From: JACZSB01 sp965372015 | GTDB lineage: Bacteria; Fidelibacterota; Marinisomatia; SCGC-AAA003-L08; TS1B11 | Assembly: GCA_965372015.1 (NCBI GenBank) | Contig: CBDVAP010000146.1 | Coordinates: 1-6,325 of the forward strand | DNA length: 6,325 nt | Reading direction: 5' to 3' | In this document: positions 1 through 5,485 of the stretch, piece after piece | Numbering within the stretch: the stretch's first letter is position 1 | How the letters are laid out: the number at the start of each line of letters is the position of its first letter | Notes under the pieces: model-generated | What the model was told of the DNA's origin: nothing | What the model saw: the letters and a program-made list of their open reading frames with translations, nothing else | Databases searched by the model: none | Position numbers and translations under genes: made by a program

Positions 1-25
1 AGAAGTGGACCACTAAAACTGGACA
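1..25 (+). repeat. Left terminal inverted repeat of the IS
   Basis: AGAAGTGGACC at the outer end and TGGACA at the inner end match the reverse complement of 1257-1281 (AGAGGTGGACC...TGGACA). 18 of 25 positions agree, with the mismatches mostly in the middle. Two conserved blocks around a variable core fit the usual two-part IS3-type end: an outer cleavage part and an inner transposase-binding part. Confidence 0.75.
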
Positions 26-30
26 GTGGC

Positions 31-41
31 TTAGATATAAT
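31..41 (+). repeat. Left subterminal inverted repeat of the IS
   Basis: TTAGATATAAT is the exact reverse complement of 1232-1242. Similarity resumes a base or two further in (CTGCC on both sides). The symmetry of the element therefore reaches about 50 bases inward, deeper than the terminal repeat alone. It may be part of an extended transposase-binding site. Confidence 0.65.
36..41 (+). promoter_or_regulatory. Possible -10 box for the transposase gene
   Basis: TATAAT is a perfect sigma-70 -10 hexamer 38 bases before the transposase ATG. No good -35 hexamer is found 16-18 bases upstream (the sequence there is CTAAAA-like). IS3-family elements can form a strong promoter in the circular intermediate, where the abutted right end supplies the -35 box, but spacing here would not obviously fit. 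The call rests on the hexamer only. Confidence 0.35.
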
Positions 42-78
42 TTCTGCCTGAACCTCAACGTATAGGGGACAGCAGAAC

Positions 79-1215
79 ATGAGCAAAAAGAGACGTAATC
101 ATTCAGCCGCATTCAAGGCCAGCGTAGCACTGGAGGCTATAAAGGGCGAGCAGACACTGAGCGAGTTATCCGCCAGGTTCGGGATTCATCCAACACAGAT
201 CCAGCAGTGGAAGAGACAATTGATTGAAGGATCGAAAGATGTTTTTGGTGCTTCAGAGAAGGAGCGGAAACACATTGAATCTGAGGTCAAGGATCTCCAT
301 GCGAAAATTGGTCAGTTGACCATGGAACGTGATTTTTTGGTCCCGAACGCTCGGTCGCTGACCATGGTCGAGCGTAAAACAATGATCCGGAGGGACACAA
401 CTTTACCGGTCACAACCAAGTGCCAACTACTGGAATTGAGCCGGTCTACGGCGTACTACAAGACTACTAGCAAAGCTCCTGCACCAGAAGAGCTACATCT
501 TAAACGGCTGATTGATGATCTGCACATGAAGCATCCTTGCATGGGGACGCGGGTCATCCGTGATCAGTTGCAAAGTCAGGGATACAAGATCAACCGTAAA
601 CGTGTCAAAAGGTTCATGGACGAAATGGGCATTGCCTCTATTGCTCCACAGCCAAACACAAGTCGACCAGGGAAGAATCACAAGATTTATCCCTATCTGC
701 TCAGGGGGTTGAGAATAGAGCGTCCCAACCAAGTCTGGGCAACCGATATCACGTATATCCCCATGGCCAGGGGCTTTCTCTATCTGGTAGCTATCATGGA
801 CTGGTACAGCCGCAAAGTGCTGAGTTGGCGGTTAGCAATCAGTATGGACAGTGCCTTCTGCCTCGAGGCGCTGAATGAGGCTGTTCAGACTTATGGGCCA
901 CCGGAGATACTCAATACCGATCAGGGCTCTCAGTTTACCAGTGAGGAGTTTACCGGTACACTGAAATCGTTCAATATCCAGATCAGCATGGATGGGAAGG
1001 GACGTTGGATGGACAACGTCATCATCGAGCGGCTATGGCGCAGTCTGAAGTACGAGGAAGTCTATCTCAAAGCCTACGAGACTGTGACCGAGGCCAGATC
1101 AGGCATCAGGGAATGGATCAAGTTCTACAATCATGAGAGAACGCATCAATCGCTTGGCAGGCAGACACCGGAACAGGTATATTTCAGTCAGCCACCAAAC
1201 GAGTTGGCTGCCTAA
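79..1215 (+). CDS. IS3-family transposase, single fused OrfA-OrfB frame
   Basis: DDE transposase of 378 residues that would cut and join the ends of the surrounding IS. Residues 8-50 form an OrfA-type helix-turn-helix (the 'SARFGIHPTQIQQWKRQL' region). Residues 58-88 are a heptad-like coiled coil for multimerisation. From about 93 onward the protein is OrfB, with the HTH_21-like segment around 140-195 and the rve integrase core at about 215-330. Catalytic residues visible are Asp223 (ATDITYIP), Asp281 (NTDQGSQFTS) and Glu317 (IIERLWRSLKYEE); the last two are separated by 35 residues, as in this family. Many IS3 elements make OrfAB by a -1 frameshift. Here the two parts are one uninterrupted frame, joined near residues 85-95 at a run of six T (333-338). 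AGGGGA at 64-69 is a ribosome-binding site 9 bases before the ATG. Confidence 0.93.
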   Translation: MSKKRRNHSAAFKASVALEAIKGEQTLSELSARFGIHPTQIQQWKRQLIEGSKDVFGASEKERKHIESEVKDLHAKIGQLTMERDFLVPNARSLTMVERKTMIRRDTTLPVTTKCQLLELSRSTAYYKTTSKAPAPEELHLKRLIDDLHMKHPCMGTRVIRDQLQSQGYKINRKRVKRFMDEMGIASIAPQPNTSRPGKNHKIYPYLLRGLRIERPNQVWATDITYIPMARGFLYLVAIMDWYSRKVLSWRLAISMDSAFCLEALNEAVQTYGPPEILNTDQGSQFTSEEFTGTLKSFNIQISMDGKGRWMDNVIIERLWRSLKYEEVYLKAYETVTEARSGIREWIKFYNHERTHQSLGRQTPEQVYFSQPPNELAA

Positions 1216-1231
1216 TGAACAACCCGGCAGG

Positions 1232-1242
1232 ATTATATCTAA
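1232..1242 (-). repeat. Right subterminal inverted repeat of the IS
   Basis: ATTATATCTAA is the perfect partner of 31-41 and starts 16 bases after the transposase stop codon. On the minus strand it also reads as a TATAAT hexamer. Confidence 0.65.
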
Positions 1243-1256
1243 GAATCGTCAATGAG

Positions 1257-1281
1257 TGTCCAAACTATGGGGTCCACCTCT
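1257..1281 (-). repeat. Right terminal inverted repeat of the IS
   Basis: Partner of 1-25 (18 of 25 matches). The IS-derived sequence ends at 1276-1283, depending on which CA is the true terminus. That leaves only about 15-20 bases before the ribosome-binding site of the next gene. Confidence 0.75.
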
Positions 1282-1307
1282 CATCCCTTTATTAATGTTG
1301 GAGTCCG

Positions 1308-2579
1308 ATGAATTATCCAATCTGGGAAGTTCCTGTCATTGGCGGTGGTCTGGTCATTGGCCTGATCGCCATCTTCCACGTGTTCATATCTCATTTTGCC
1401 GTCGGTGGCGGGCTTTACCTGGTCGTCACGGAAAGACGGGCTATCCTAACCGATGATAAACTCCTTTACGCTTATCTGAAGACCCATGCCCGGTTCTTTA
1501 TTTTAGTTACCCTGGTGTTAGGTGCTATCAGCGGCGTTGGGATCTGGTTTGCCATATTACTGGTTAATCCGGAGGCCACCGGGCTGCTGATCCGAACCTT
1601 TGTCTGGGCCTGGAGCATCGAGTGGGTGTTTTTCCTGGTTGAAATTGTGGCAGCGCTGGTGTATTATTATACCTGGGACAGGTTGGATCCAAAACGGCAT
1701 CAGGCCGTGGGCTGGATCTACGCCGTCTCAGCCTGGATGAGCCTGGTAGTGATCAACGGGATTTTAACATTCATGCTTACCCCCGGCCGTTGGTTGGAAA
1801 CCGGCAGTTTCTGGCACGCGTTTTTCAATCCCACTTTCGCGCCATCGGTAATTATCCGTTCCGGCGTGGCTTTCTCGCTGGCCGGTCTTTTCGCCATTTT
1901 AACGGCTAGTTTCATCACCGAGAAAAAGAACAGGGCCCGCCTGGTGCGTTACTCCGCCAAATGGCTGCTACCGGCTATAATACCAATCCCCATAGGTGGA
2001 ATCTGGTACATTACTAGCATCCCTGAAATGGCCCGTCATATTTCAATGGGGGGTGCGCCGGCGGTCACTTTGTTTGCAGCCTTCAGTGTTATGATATCAC
2101 TTTTCTTGTTTGCGTTCATTTATGCCCTGCCCTACCGCAATCCAGCCAGCCTTACTCCTCCCTTGGCAATACTTTTTATGTTTCTTGGTTTCAGCGTTAC
2201 CGCTATTACGGAATGGACCCGGGAAGCGATACGAAAACCATTTATAATATACGATTTCATGTATGCCAATAATTTTACCAAGGCGGATATTCCCCGATAT
2301 GCCGAGTCGGGGGTTTTACCGGCCGCAAAGTGGACCAGCACCAGGGAAGCGAGGGAACCAGGTTACCAGCTCTTTAAAATCGAATGCTCGAGTTGTCACA
2401 CGACGTCCGGATATAACGGCCTGAAGCAGCTCACTCACGGGTGGAGCGAAGACTTTATGGAATATCAATTGAATCACCTTGATGAATTGAAGGTTTTCAT
2501 GCCGCCATTCATGGGCAGTCAGGAAGAACGTAAACTTCTGGCCCGATGGATTATTAAATTGCAGGAAGGGGACTCCTGA
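1308..2579 (+). CDS. CydA-like cytochrome bd superfamily subunit with fused C-terminal cytochrome c domain
   Basis: Membrane oxidoreductase subunit of 423 residues with about eight membrane helices (roughly 13-40, 62-86, 97-121, 133-157, 180-202, 218-237, 250-275, 283-303), then a soluble heme-c domain. Landmarks alignable to E. coli CydA from memory: His24 nine residues before Gly33 (as His19/Gly28); Glu105 and Glu112 followed by WDRL at 123-126 (as Glu99, Glu107 and WDRL); and E306-A-I-R-K-P311 in place of the EVGRQP motif with Glu445. The b558 ligand His186 seems to be Arg184, and the long quinol-binding Q-loop is missing (about 340 residues of bd core). The tail has CSSCH at 360-364 and a likely axial Met398 in FMPPFMG. 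This fits bd-superfamily branches without a quinol site (the OR-C type), using cytochrome c electrons; the reaction, probably O2 reduction, is inferred. TTGGAG at 1298-1303 is the ribosome-binding site. The gene is coupled to the next one. Confidence 0.85.
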   Translation: MNYPIWEVPVIGGGLVIGLIAIFHVFISHFAVGGGLYLVVTERRAILTDDKLLYAYLKTHARFFILVTLVLGAISGVGIWFAILLVNPEATGLLIRTFVWAWSIEWVFFLVEIVAALVYYYTWDRLDPKRHQAVGWIYAVSAWMSLVVINGILTFMLTPGRWLETGSFWHAFFNPTFAPSVIIRSGVAFSLAGLFAILTASFITEKKNRARLVRYSAKWLLPAIIPIPIGGIWYITSIPEMARHISMGGAPAVTLFAAFSVMISLFLFAFIYALPYRNPASLTPPLAILFMFLGFSVTAITEWTREAIRKPFIIYDFMYANNFTKADIPRYAESGVLPAAKWTSTREAREPGYQLFKIECSSCHTTSGYNGLKQLTHGWSEDFMEYQLNHLDELKVFMPPFMGSQEERKLLARWIIKLQEGDS

Positions 2580-2580
2580 C

Positions 2581-3657
2581 GTGAACGATCTGCCCATCCC
2601 TGATGTTTCTCGGATTGGATTGCCGGGCCCCATCGGGCTTTTCGAAGCGCTGCTGCTGGTCACCTTCGTTCTGCACCTGTTGCCAATGAACCTGGTGCTG
2701 GGTGGCAGTGCAATCAGTGCATTCCACTTGTTTAGAGGCCGCTCTCACAGCCGGGAGCGCGATTTAGCCCTGGGCCTTGCTAAGACTCTGCCCATCGCCA
2801 TGGCGCTGACCATCACCCTGGGGATTCCACCCCTGCTCTTTATTCAAGCACTGCATGGTCAGCTGTTCTTTACCGCCGCCGTACTGACTGCTTGGCCCAT
2901 GCTTGCTATTCTGGCCTGCCTGGTAGTGGGATATTATGGTCTCTATCTGGTCGCCTTGAGGGGAGATGCATGGGAATGGTGGGCTCCCTGGGTAGCCCTG
3001 ACGAGCGCCCTCATGTTCTTTCTGGTGGCGTCGGTATTTACCAGCATTAGTGCCCTTTTGCAGAATCCTGGACAATACCAACAGGCCTATGACGCCGCAT
3101 TTCAGGGGCTGTATTTAAATTTCTCCGATCCCACTATGATTCCCCGGCTGCTTCATTTTTTCCTGGCGGCCCTGGCATTCACAGGTGTTTTTCTGGCCCT
3201 GCTTCAAAGCAGCAATAGGCAGAAAAGGAACATGGGATTGCGCTGGTTTATTGGGGCCACCTTACTCCAGATAGCAATAGGCTTATGGTTCTTCGATTCT
3301 CTGCCCTCAAATGTGGCGGATGCCATACTTGAAAAGAGGCTGTTCGGCCTGCCCTATTTCTGGGTCAGCCTTGGATTTGCCGCAGCAATGTTCCTGGTCT
3401 TCATCTTAGTCTATTTCAAATCAGACAGCTCAATGCCAATTATTGGGGGCGGAATACTGCTTCTGGTGACCATCGCTCTTATGGCCGGCTTGCGTTCCAG
3501 TGTGCGCATGGCTTACCTGGAGCCGGTCTACCAAACAGACACCCACCTGTCGAGTCAATGGGGGCCCTTCGCCTTGTTCATCATCACGCTCATAATCGGT
3601 CTGGTCGCGGTAGGTTGGCTGGTCAGGGCCTACAGGCGCTCCCTGACCGGGGTCTGA
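2581..3657 (+). CDS. Multi-helix membrane partner subunit, probably a second, diverged CydA-like protein
   Basis: Integral membrane protein of 358 residues with about nine helices (roughly 15-50, 68-92, 98-126, 132-160, 186-208, 218-238, 256-278, 285-303, 328-348) and no signal peptide or CxxCH. It starts with GTG one base after the upstream stop. AGGAAGGGG at 2563-2571, inside the upstream gene, is its ribosome-binding site, so translation is coupled and the two products are likely subunits of one complex. His32 sits nine residues before Gly41, the same spacing as His24/Gly33 in the upstream protein and His19/Gly28 in E. coli CydA. ALLQNPGQY at 158-166 resembles the MQNPVG segment of CydA, and His192 lies near the expected place of heme b558 ligand His186. 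The helix-III glutamates and the GRQP-type motif are not evident; R304-x3-R308 stands near the latter place. I infer a degenerate CydA paralogue rather than a classical CydB. A CydB-like or unrelated NrfD-like subunit is the alternative. Confidence 0.72.
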   Translation: MNDLPIPDVSRIGLPGPIGLFEALLLVTFVLHLLPMNLVLGGSAISAFHLFRGRSHSRERDLALGLAKTLPIAMALTITLGIPPLLFIQALHGQLFFTAAVLTAWPMLAILACLVVGYYGLYLVALRGDAWEWWAPWVALTSALMFFLVASVFTSISALLQNPGQYQQAYDAAFQGLYLNFSDPTMIPRLLHFFLAALAFTGVFLALLQSSNRQKRNMGLRWFIGATLLQIAIGLWFFDSLPSNVADAILEKRLFGLPYFWVSLGFAAAMFLVFILVYFKSDSSMPIIGGGILLLVTIALMAGLRSSVRMAYLEPVYQTDTHLSSQWGPFALFIITLIIGLVAVGWLVRAYRRSLTGV

Positions 3658-3664
3658 GCACCCG

Positions 3665-3691
3665 TCCGGCTGAGGCCTCATCGCCGCCGGA
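3665..3691 (+). terminator. Weak terminator-like hairpin after the cytochrome pair
   Basis: TCCGGC (3665-3670) pairs with GCCGGA (3686-3691), and the loop contains the perfect palindrome TGAGGCCTCA (3671-3680). It starts eight bases after the stop codon, a sensible place for a terminator. No T-run follows directly; a T-rich stretch (AATTTTCTTT) comes about 15 bases later. Intrinsic termination is therefore doubtful. Confidence 0.25.
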
Positions 3692-3725
3692 AACTCACAG
3701 CTGCAAATTTTCTTTCACTCTCAGT

Positions 3726-3763
3726 CGTGATAAATTAAGGTAGCGTATCGCGAATTAATCACG
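3726..3763. repeat. Inverted repeat, 11-bp arms, possible operator
   Basis: CGTGATAAATT (3726-3736) and AATTAATCACG (3753-3763) are inverted copies with 10 of 11 positions matching and a 16-base spacer. The repeat ends 22 bases before the start codon of the tryptophanase-like remnant at 3786. The place and symmetry would suit a regulator-binding site for the lost gene. The spacing is too wide for a single CRP/FNR-type site even though the GTGAT/ATCAC half-sites look alike. Confidence 0.4.
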
Positions 3764-3785
3764 GCTATCCGTACTGGAGCTAAAC

Positions 3786-3869
3786 ATGAAAACCATCATC
3801 GAGCCCTTCCGCATCAAGGCCGTTAAGTGGGATATTCGGGGTGGAGCCCATACCGGGATAAACCACTGA
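3786..3869 (+). pseudogene. Start-only remnant of a tryptophanase / tyrosine phenol-lyase-like gene
   Basis: The frame begins MKTIIEPFRIKAV, which I recognise as the usual N-terminus of bacterial beta-eliminating lyases (tryptophanase/tyrosine phenol-lyase, PLP enzymes that split Trp or Tyr and normally exceed 450 residues and continue with EPIR-x-TTREER). Here the similarity stops after about 13 codons. It runs on as KWDIRGGAHTGINH and ends at TGA after 27 residues. GGAG at 3776-3779 is a well-placed ribosome-binding site, so the initiation region is intact while the enzyme body is gone. I see no further lyase sequence downstream in any frame. The likely cause is a deletion or rearrangement junction near 3825. 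A short genuine leader peptide is possible but less likely. Identification is by memory of the family. Confidence 0.55.
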
Positions 3870-3908
3870 AGATGATACTTGGAACTACCGTCTGAACTGT
3901 CCCCAAAA

Positions 3909-3998
3909 CGATGAATCCTACGATACATCGCGTAAGCCAAAGGCTTAAGTTCCGTTGGTAGCATAGAAGTGGAACTTCTCCGAATCTAGTCCTAGATT
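3909..3998. other. Cluster of four small hairpins in the gene-free stretch
   Basis: Four perfect inverted repeats lie in 90 bases: CGATG/CATCG (3909-3913 and 3926-3930); TAAGCC-AAA-GGCTTA (3933-3947); AGAAGT-GGA-ACTTCT (3965-3979); and AATCTAG-TC-CTAGATT (3983-3998). AAGTTCC (3947-3953) can also pair with GGAACTT (3971-3977), which would compete with the second and third hairpins. This could be a folded RNA, a row of protein-binding palindromes, or chance in decaying DNA. No known RNA family, tRNA or riboswitch is recognised. The rest of 3870-4078 holds no gene I can support on either strand. Confidence 0.35.
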
Positions 3999-4078
3999 TA
4001 CATAGCAGTCCCCCACCCGGAACCTGCTTATATTCAGCCCGAACGACTCTATATCTATTCTACTCTACGCGAGGCCAT

Positions 4079-4159
4079 ATGGGCAAACTGTCCAACTTCA
4101 TCGCAGAACTCCGCCGCCGCGCCACAGGACCTTGCCATGTTAAAACGCTGGATTATTAA
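4079..4159 (+). pseudogene. Start-only remnant resembling the N-terminus of a TolB-like / adenylate-cyclase-like protein
   Basis: The frame reads MGKLSNFIAELRRR and then ATGPCHVKTLDY before a TAA, 26 residues in all. 'FIAELRRR', normally followed by a V-x-RVA membrane segment, is the typical opening of the large TPR/TolB-like or CHD-cyclase-like membrane proteins common in this kind of genome. The similarity ends right after the arginines. GAGG at 4071-4074 is a ribosome-binding site. The frame overlaps the first 23 bases of the phosphatase gene in a different frame, so the junction brought that gene directly behind a foreign start. If translated it could act as a short upstream coupling frame. 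The identification rests on about 12 residues. Confidence 0.35.
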
Positions 4160-5393
4160 CCTGCCCCGATGGACTCTCAAAATGCTTTGGCCGGCCATGC
4201 TGCTGGCGGCCTTGGGGCTTTTCGCACCGCTCAGGGCGGCTGCGGAACAGAATGTGGTGGTGGTGATCATTGACGGGGCCCGCTACAGCGAAACATTCGG
4301 CGACCCGCAGCGGAATTTCATTCCCCAAATGGGCCGGTTGGCTCTTGAAGGGGCAATCGTGGACCCCTTCTACAACGATAATTACACCTACACCAGCCGG
4401 GCCATCCCGGCCCTGTGGTGCGGCGCCTGGACTGCGGTTCGAGACACAGTCTACCAGGGCATTGCGACCCAGACCGCCTTACTGCCCACCATCTTCGAAT
4501 ACTTCCGGCGGCAACAGTCGGCCCCGGCAGAGCAGTGCTACTACGTGCTTAAATCGATTCGCGGGCTCTGGCTGCCCAGTTTTCACCAGGAGTATGGGCC
4601 GGCATTCTGGCCCACCTATCACAGCGTGGGCATTACGGACGAGGATGTGCTCATCGAAGCGCTGGAGGTTATGGAAACTCACCACCCCCAGCTGCTATTG
4701 GTCTACCTGGCCGATGTGGACGGCGCCGGCCATTCGGGCGACTGGGTGGGCTACACCGGGGCCATCAGGCGGGCCGACAGCACGGTGGCGGTAATCTGGG
4801 AGGCCCTCCAGAGCGATTCGGTTTATGCCGATAATACCACCATGCTGGTGACCAACGATCACGGCCGCCATGACGATCAGCATGGTGGAATCGGCGGACA
4901 CGGCGACGGCTGTGACGGCTGCCGAAGGATCATGTTTCTGGCCCTGGGACCGCGCATCAGGCAAAATTTTGTATCGACCGAATACCACACCATCACCGAC
5001 TTCGCCGTCACGGCGGCGGCCCTGCTTGATCTGGATCCGGAATATGCCACCGGTGAGGTGATAGATGAGATATTTCTACCACTTAACGTCGAGAGCACCG
5101 CAGGAACAACTCCGGAGCAACACTTGTTGCACCAGAACTACCCCAATCCGTTCAACCCAACCTCAACAATTCAGTACGATCTACCCAAGGCGGCGAATGT
5201 GACTTTGATCATTCATGATATTCTTGGCAGAGAGGTGGTCAGACTAGTGGATCAACATATGCAAGCCGGCTCTCATCAAGCCATCTGGGATGCAAAGGAT
5301 CATGCTGGACGAGCAATGTCGACTGGCATTTATATCGCCCGGCTATCGACACTCGAGTACTCCAAGTCCATCAAGATGGTGCTGCTAAAGTAA
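4137..5393 (+). CDS. Exported alkaline-phosphatase-superfamily hydrolase with C-terminal type IX-style sorting tail
   Basis: Protein of 418 residues. Residues 1-36 are a signal peptide (basic start, hydrophobic 17-30, cleavage near RAAA-EQ). Residues 38-315 have the fold signature of the alkaline phosphatase / nucleotide pyrophosphatase-phosphodiesterase superfamily: IIDGAR with Asp46, a probable nucleophile among Thr84, Thr86 and Ser87 (TYTSRAIPALWCG), D195-G-A-G-H199, TNDHG with Asp241 and His242, and His255 in GGHGD, together a two-metal site. The substrate is not predictable, but a phosphate mono- or diester is likely. A C259-x2-C262 pair follows the last metal ligand. Residues 330-418 are a FlgD-like Ig domain starting with NYPNPFNP and ending in KMVLLK, as in type IX-secreted or Por-sorted proteins, implying delivery to the cell surface or medium. 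AGGA at 4126-4129 is the ribosome-binding site. GC drops from about 62% to 49% at the tail. Confidence 0.85.
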   Translation: MLKRWIINLPRWTLKMLWPAMLLAALGLFAPLRAAAEQNVVVVIIDGARYSETFGDPQRNFIPQMGRLALEGAIVDPFYNDNYTYTSRAIPALWCGAWTAVRDTVYQGIATQTALLPTIFEYFRRQQSAPAEQCYYVLKSIRGLWLPSFHQEYGPAFWPTYHSVGITDEDVLIEALEVMETHHPQLLLVYLADVDGAGHSGDWVGYTGAIRRADSTVAVIWEALQSDSVYADNTTMLVTNDHGRHDDQHGGIGGHGDGCDGCRRIMFLALGPRIRQNFVSTEYHTITDFAVTAAALLDLDPEYATGEVIDEIFLPLNVESTAGTTPEQHLLHQNYPNPFNPTSTIQYDLPKAANVTLIIHDILGREVVRLVDQHMQAGSHQAIWDAKDHAGRAMSTGIYIARLSTLEYSKSIKMVLLK

Positions 5394-5485
5394 GGGAAGG
5401 AGGAAGGCCGGGAGCAGCTATCTACCTGGGACTACCATCGCACATGACTTGCGGATAATGATTAAGAACAACTAGCAGGGGAAAT

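Larger units (their letters stand above)
1..1281 (+). mobile_element. IS3-family insertion sequence, left tip possibly clipped by the window edge
   Basis: The element is about 1.28 kb and holds one transposase gene between imperfect terminal inverted repeats (1-25 and 1257-1281, 18 of 25 matching). A second, perfect 11-bp inverted pair lies just inside (31-41 and 1232-1242). IS3-family ends normally read TG...CA. TG at 6-7 with CA at 1275-1276 is one option. However, the repeat similarity continues outward to base 1, and the right side reads ...CTCTCA to 1283, so the true left end may lie one or two bases before the window. Because of this no target-site duplication can be tested. The compared 3-5 base flanks of the 6-1276 option do not match. 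The coding frame is open and the catalytic triad is present, so the element may still be active. Confidence 0.88.

Noticed and set aside
1256..1456. Open frame of 66 codons overlapping the IS end and the start of the cytochrome gene
   Set aside because: It begins inside the IS terminal repeat, has no ribosome-binding site and overlaps a clearly real gene in another frame.
1308..3657. Canonical CydAB quinol oxidase
   Set aside because: The first protein lacks the Q-loop and has a heme c domain, and the second does not read as a typical CydB.
3726..3763. CRP/FNR-type site suggested by GTGAT and ATCAC
   Set aside because: The half-sites are more than 20 bases apart, far wider than such dimeric sites allow.
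3755..3964. Minus-strand open frame of 69 codons in the gene-free stretch
   Set aside because: No recognisable domain or start signal; it covers the hairpin cluster and the better supported lyase-like remnant on the other strand.
3965..3979. AGAAGTGGA here equals the first nine bases of the IS left end
   Set aside because: Similarity stops after nine bases and no matching second end is found, so an IS remnant is not supported; the motif is better explained as half of a local hairpin.
3909..3998. tRNA, integron attC site or CRISPR repeat
   Set aside because: No cloverleaf with a T-loop consensus, no GTTRRRY/RYYYAAC pair and no regularly spaced direct repeats.
4270..4794. Plus-strand open frame of 174 codons inside the phosphatase gene
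   Set aside because: A shadow of the GC-rich phosphatase frame, with a low-complexity Pro/Arg/Thr-rich composition and no ribosome-binding site.
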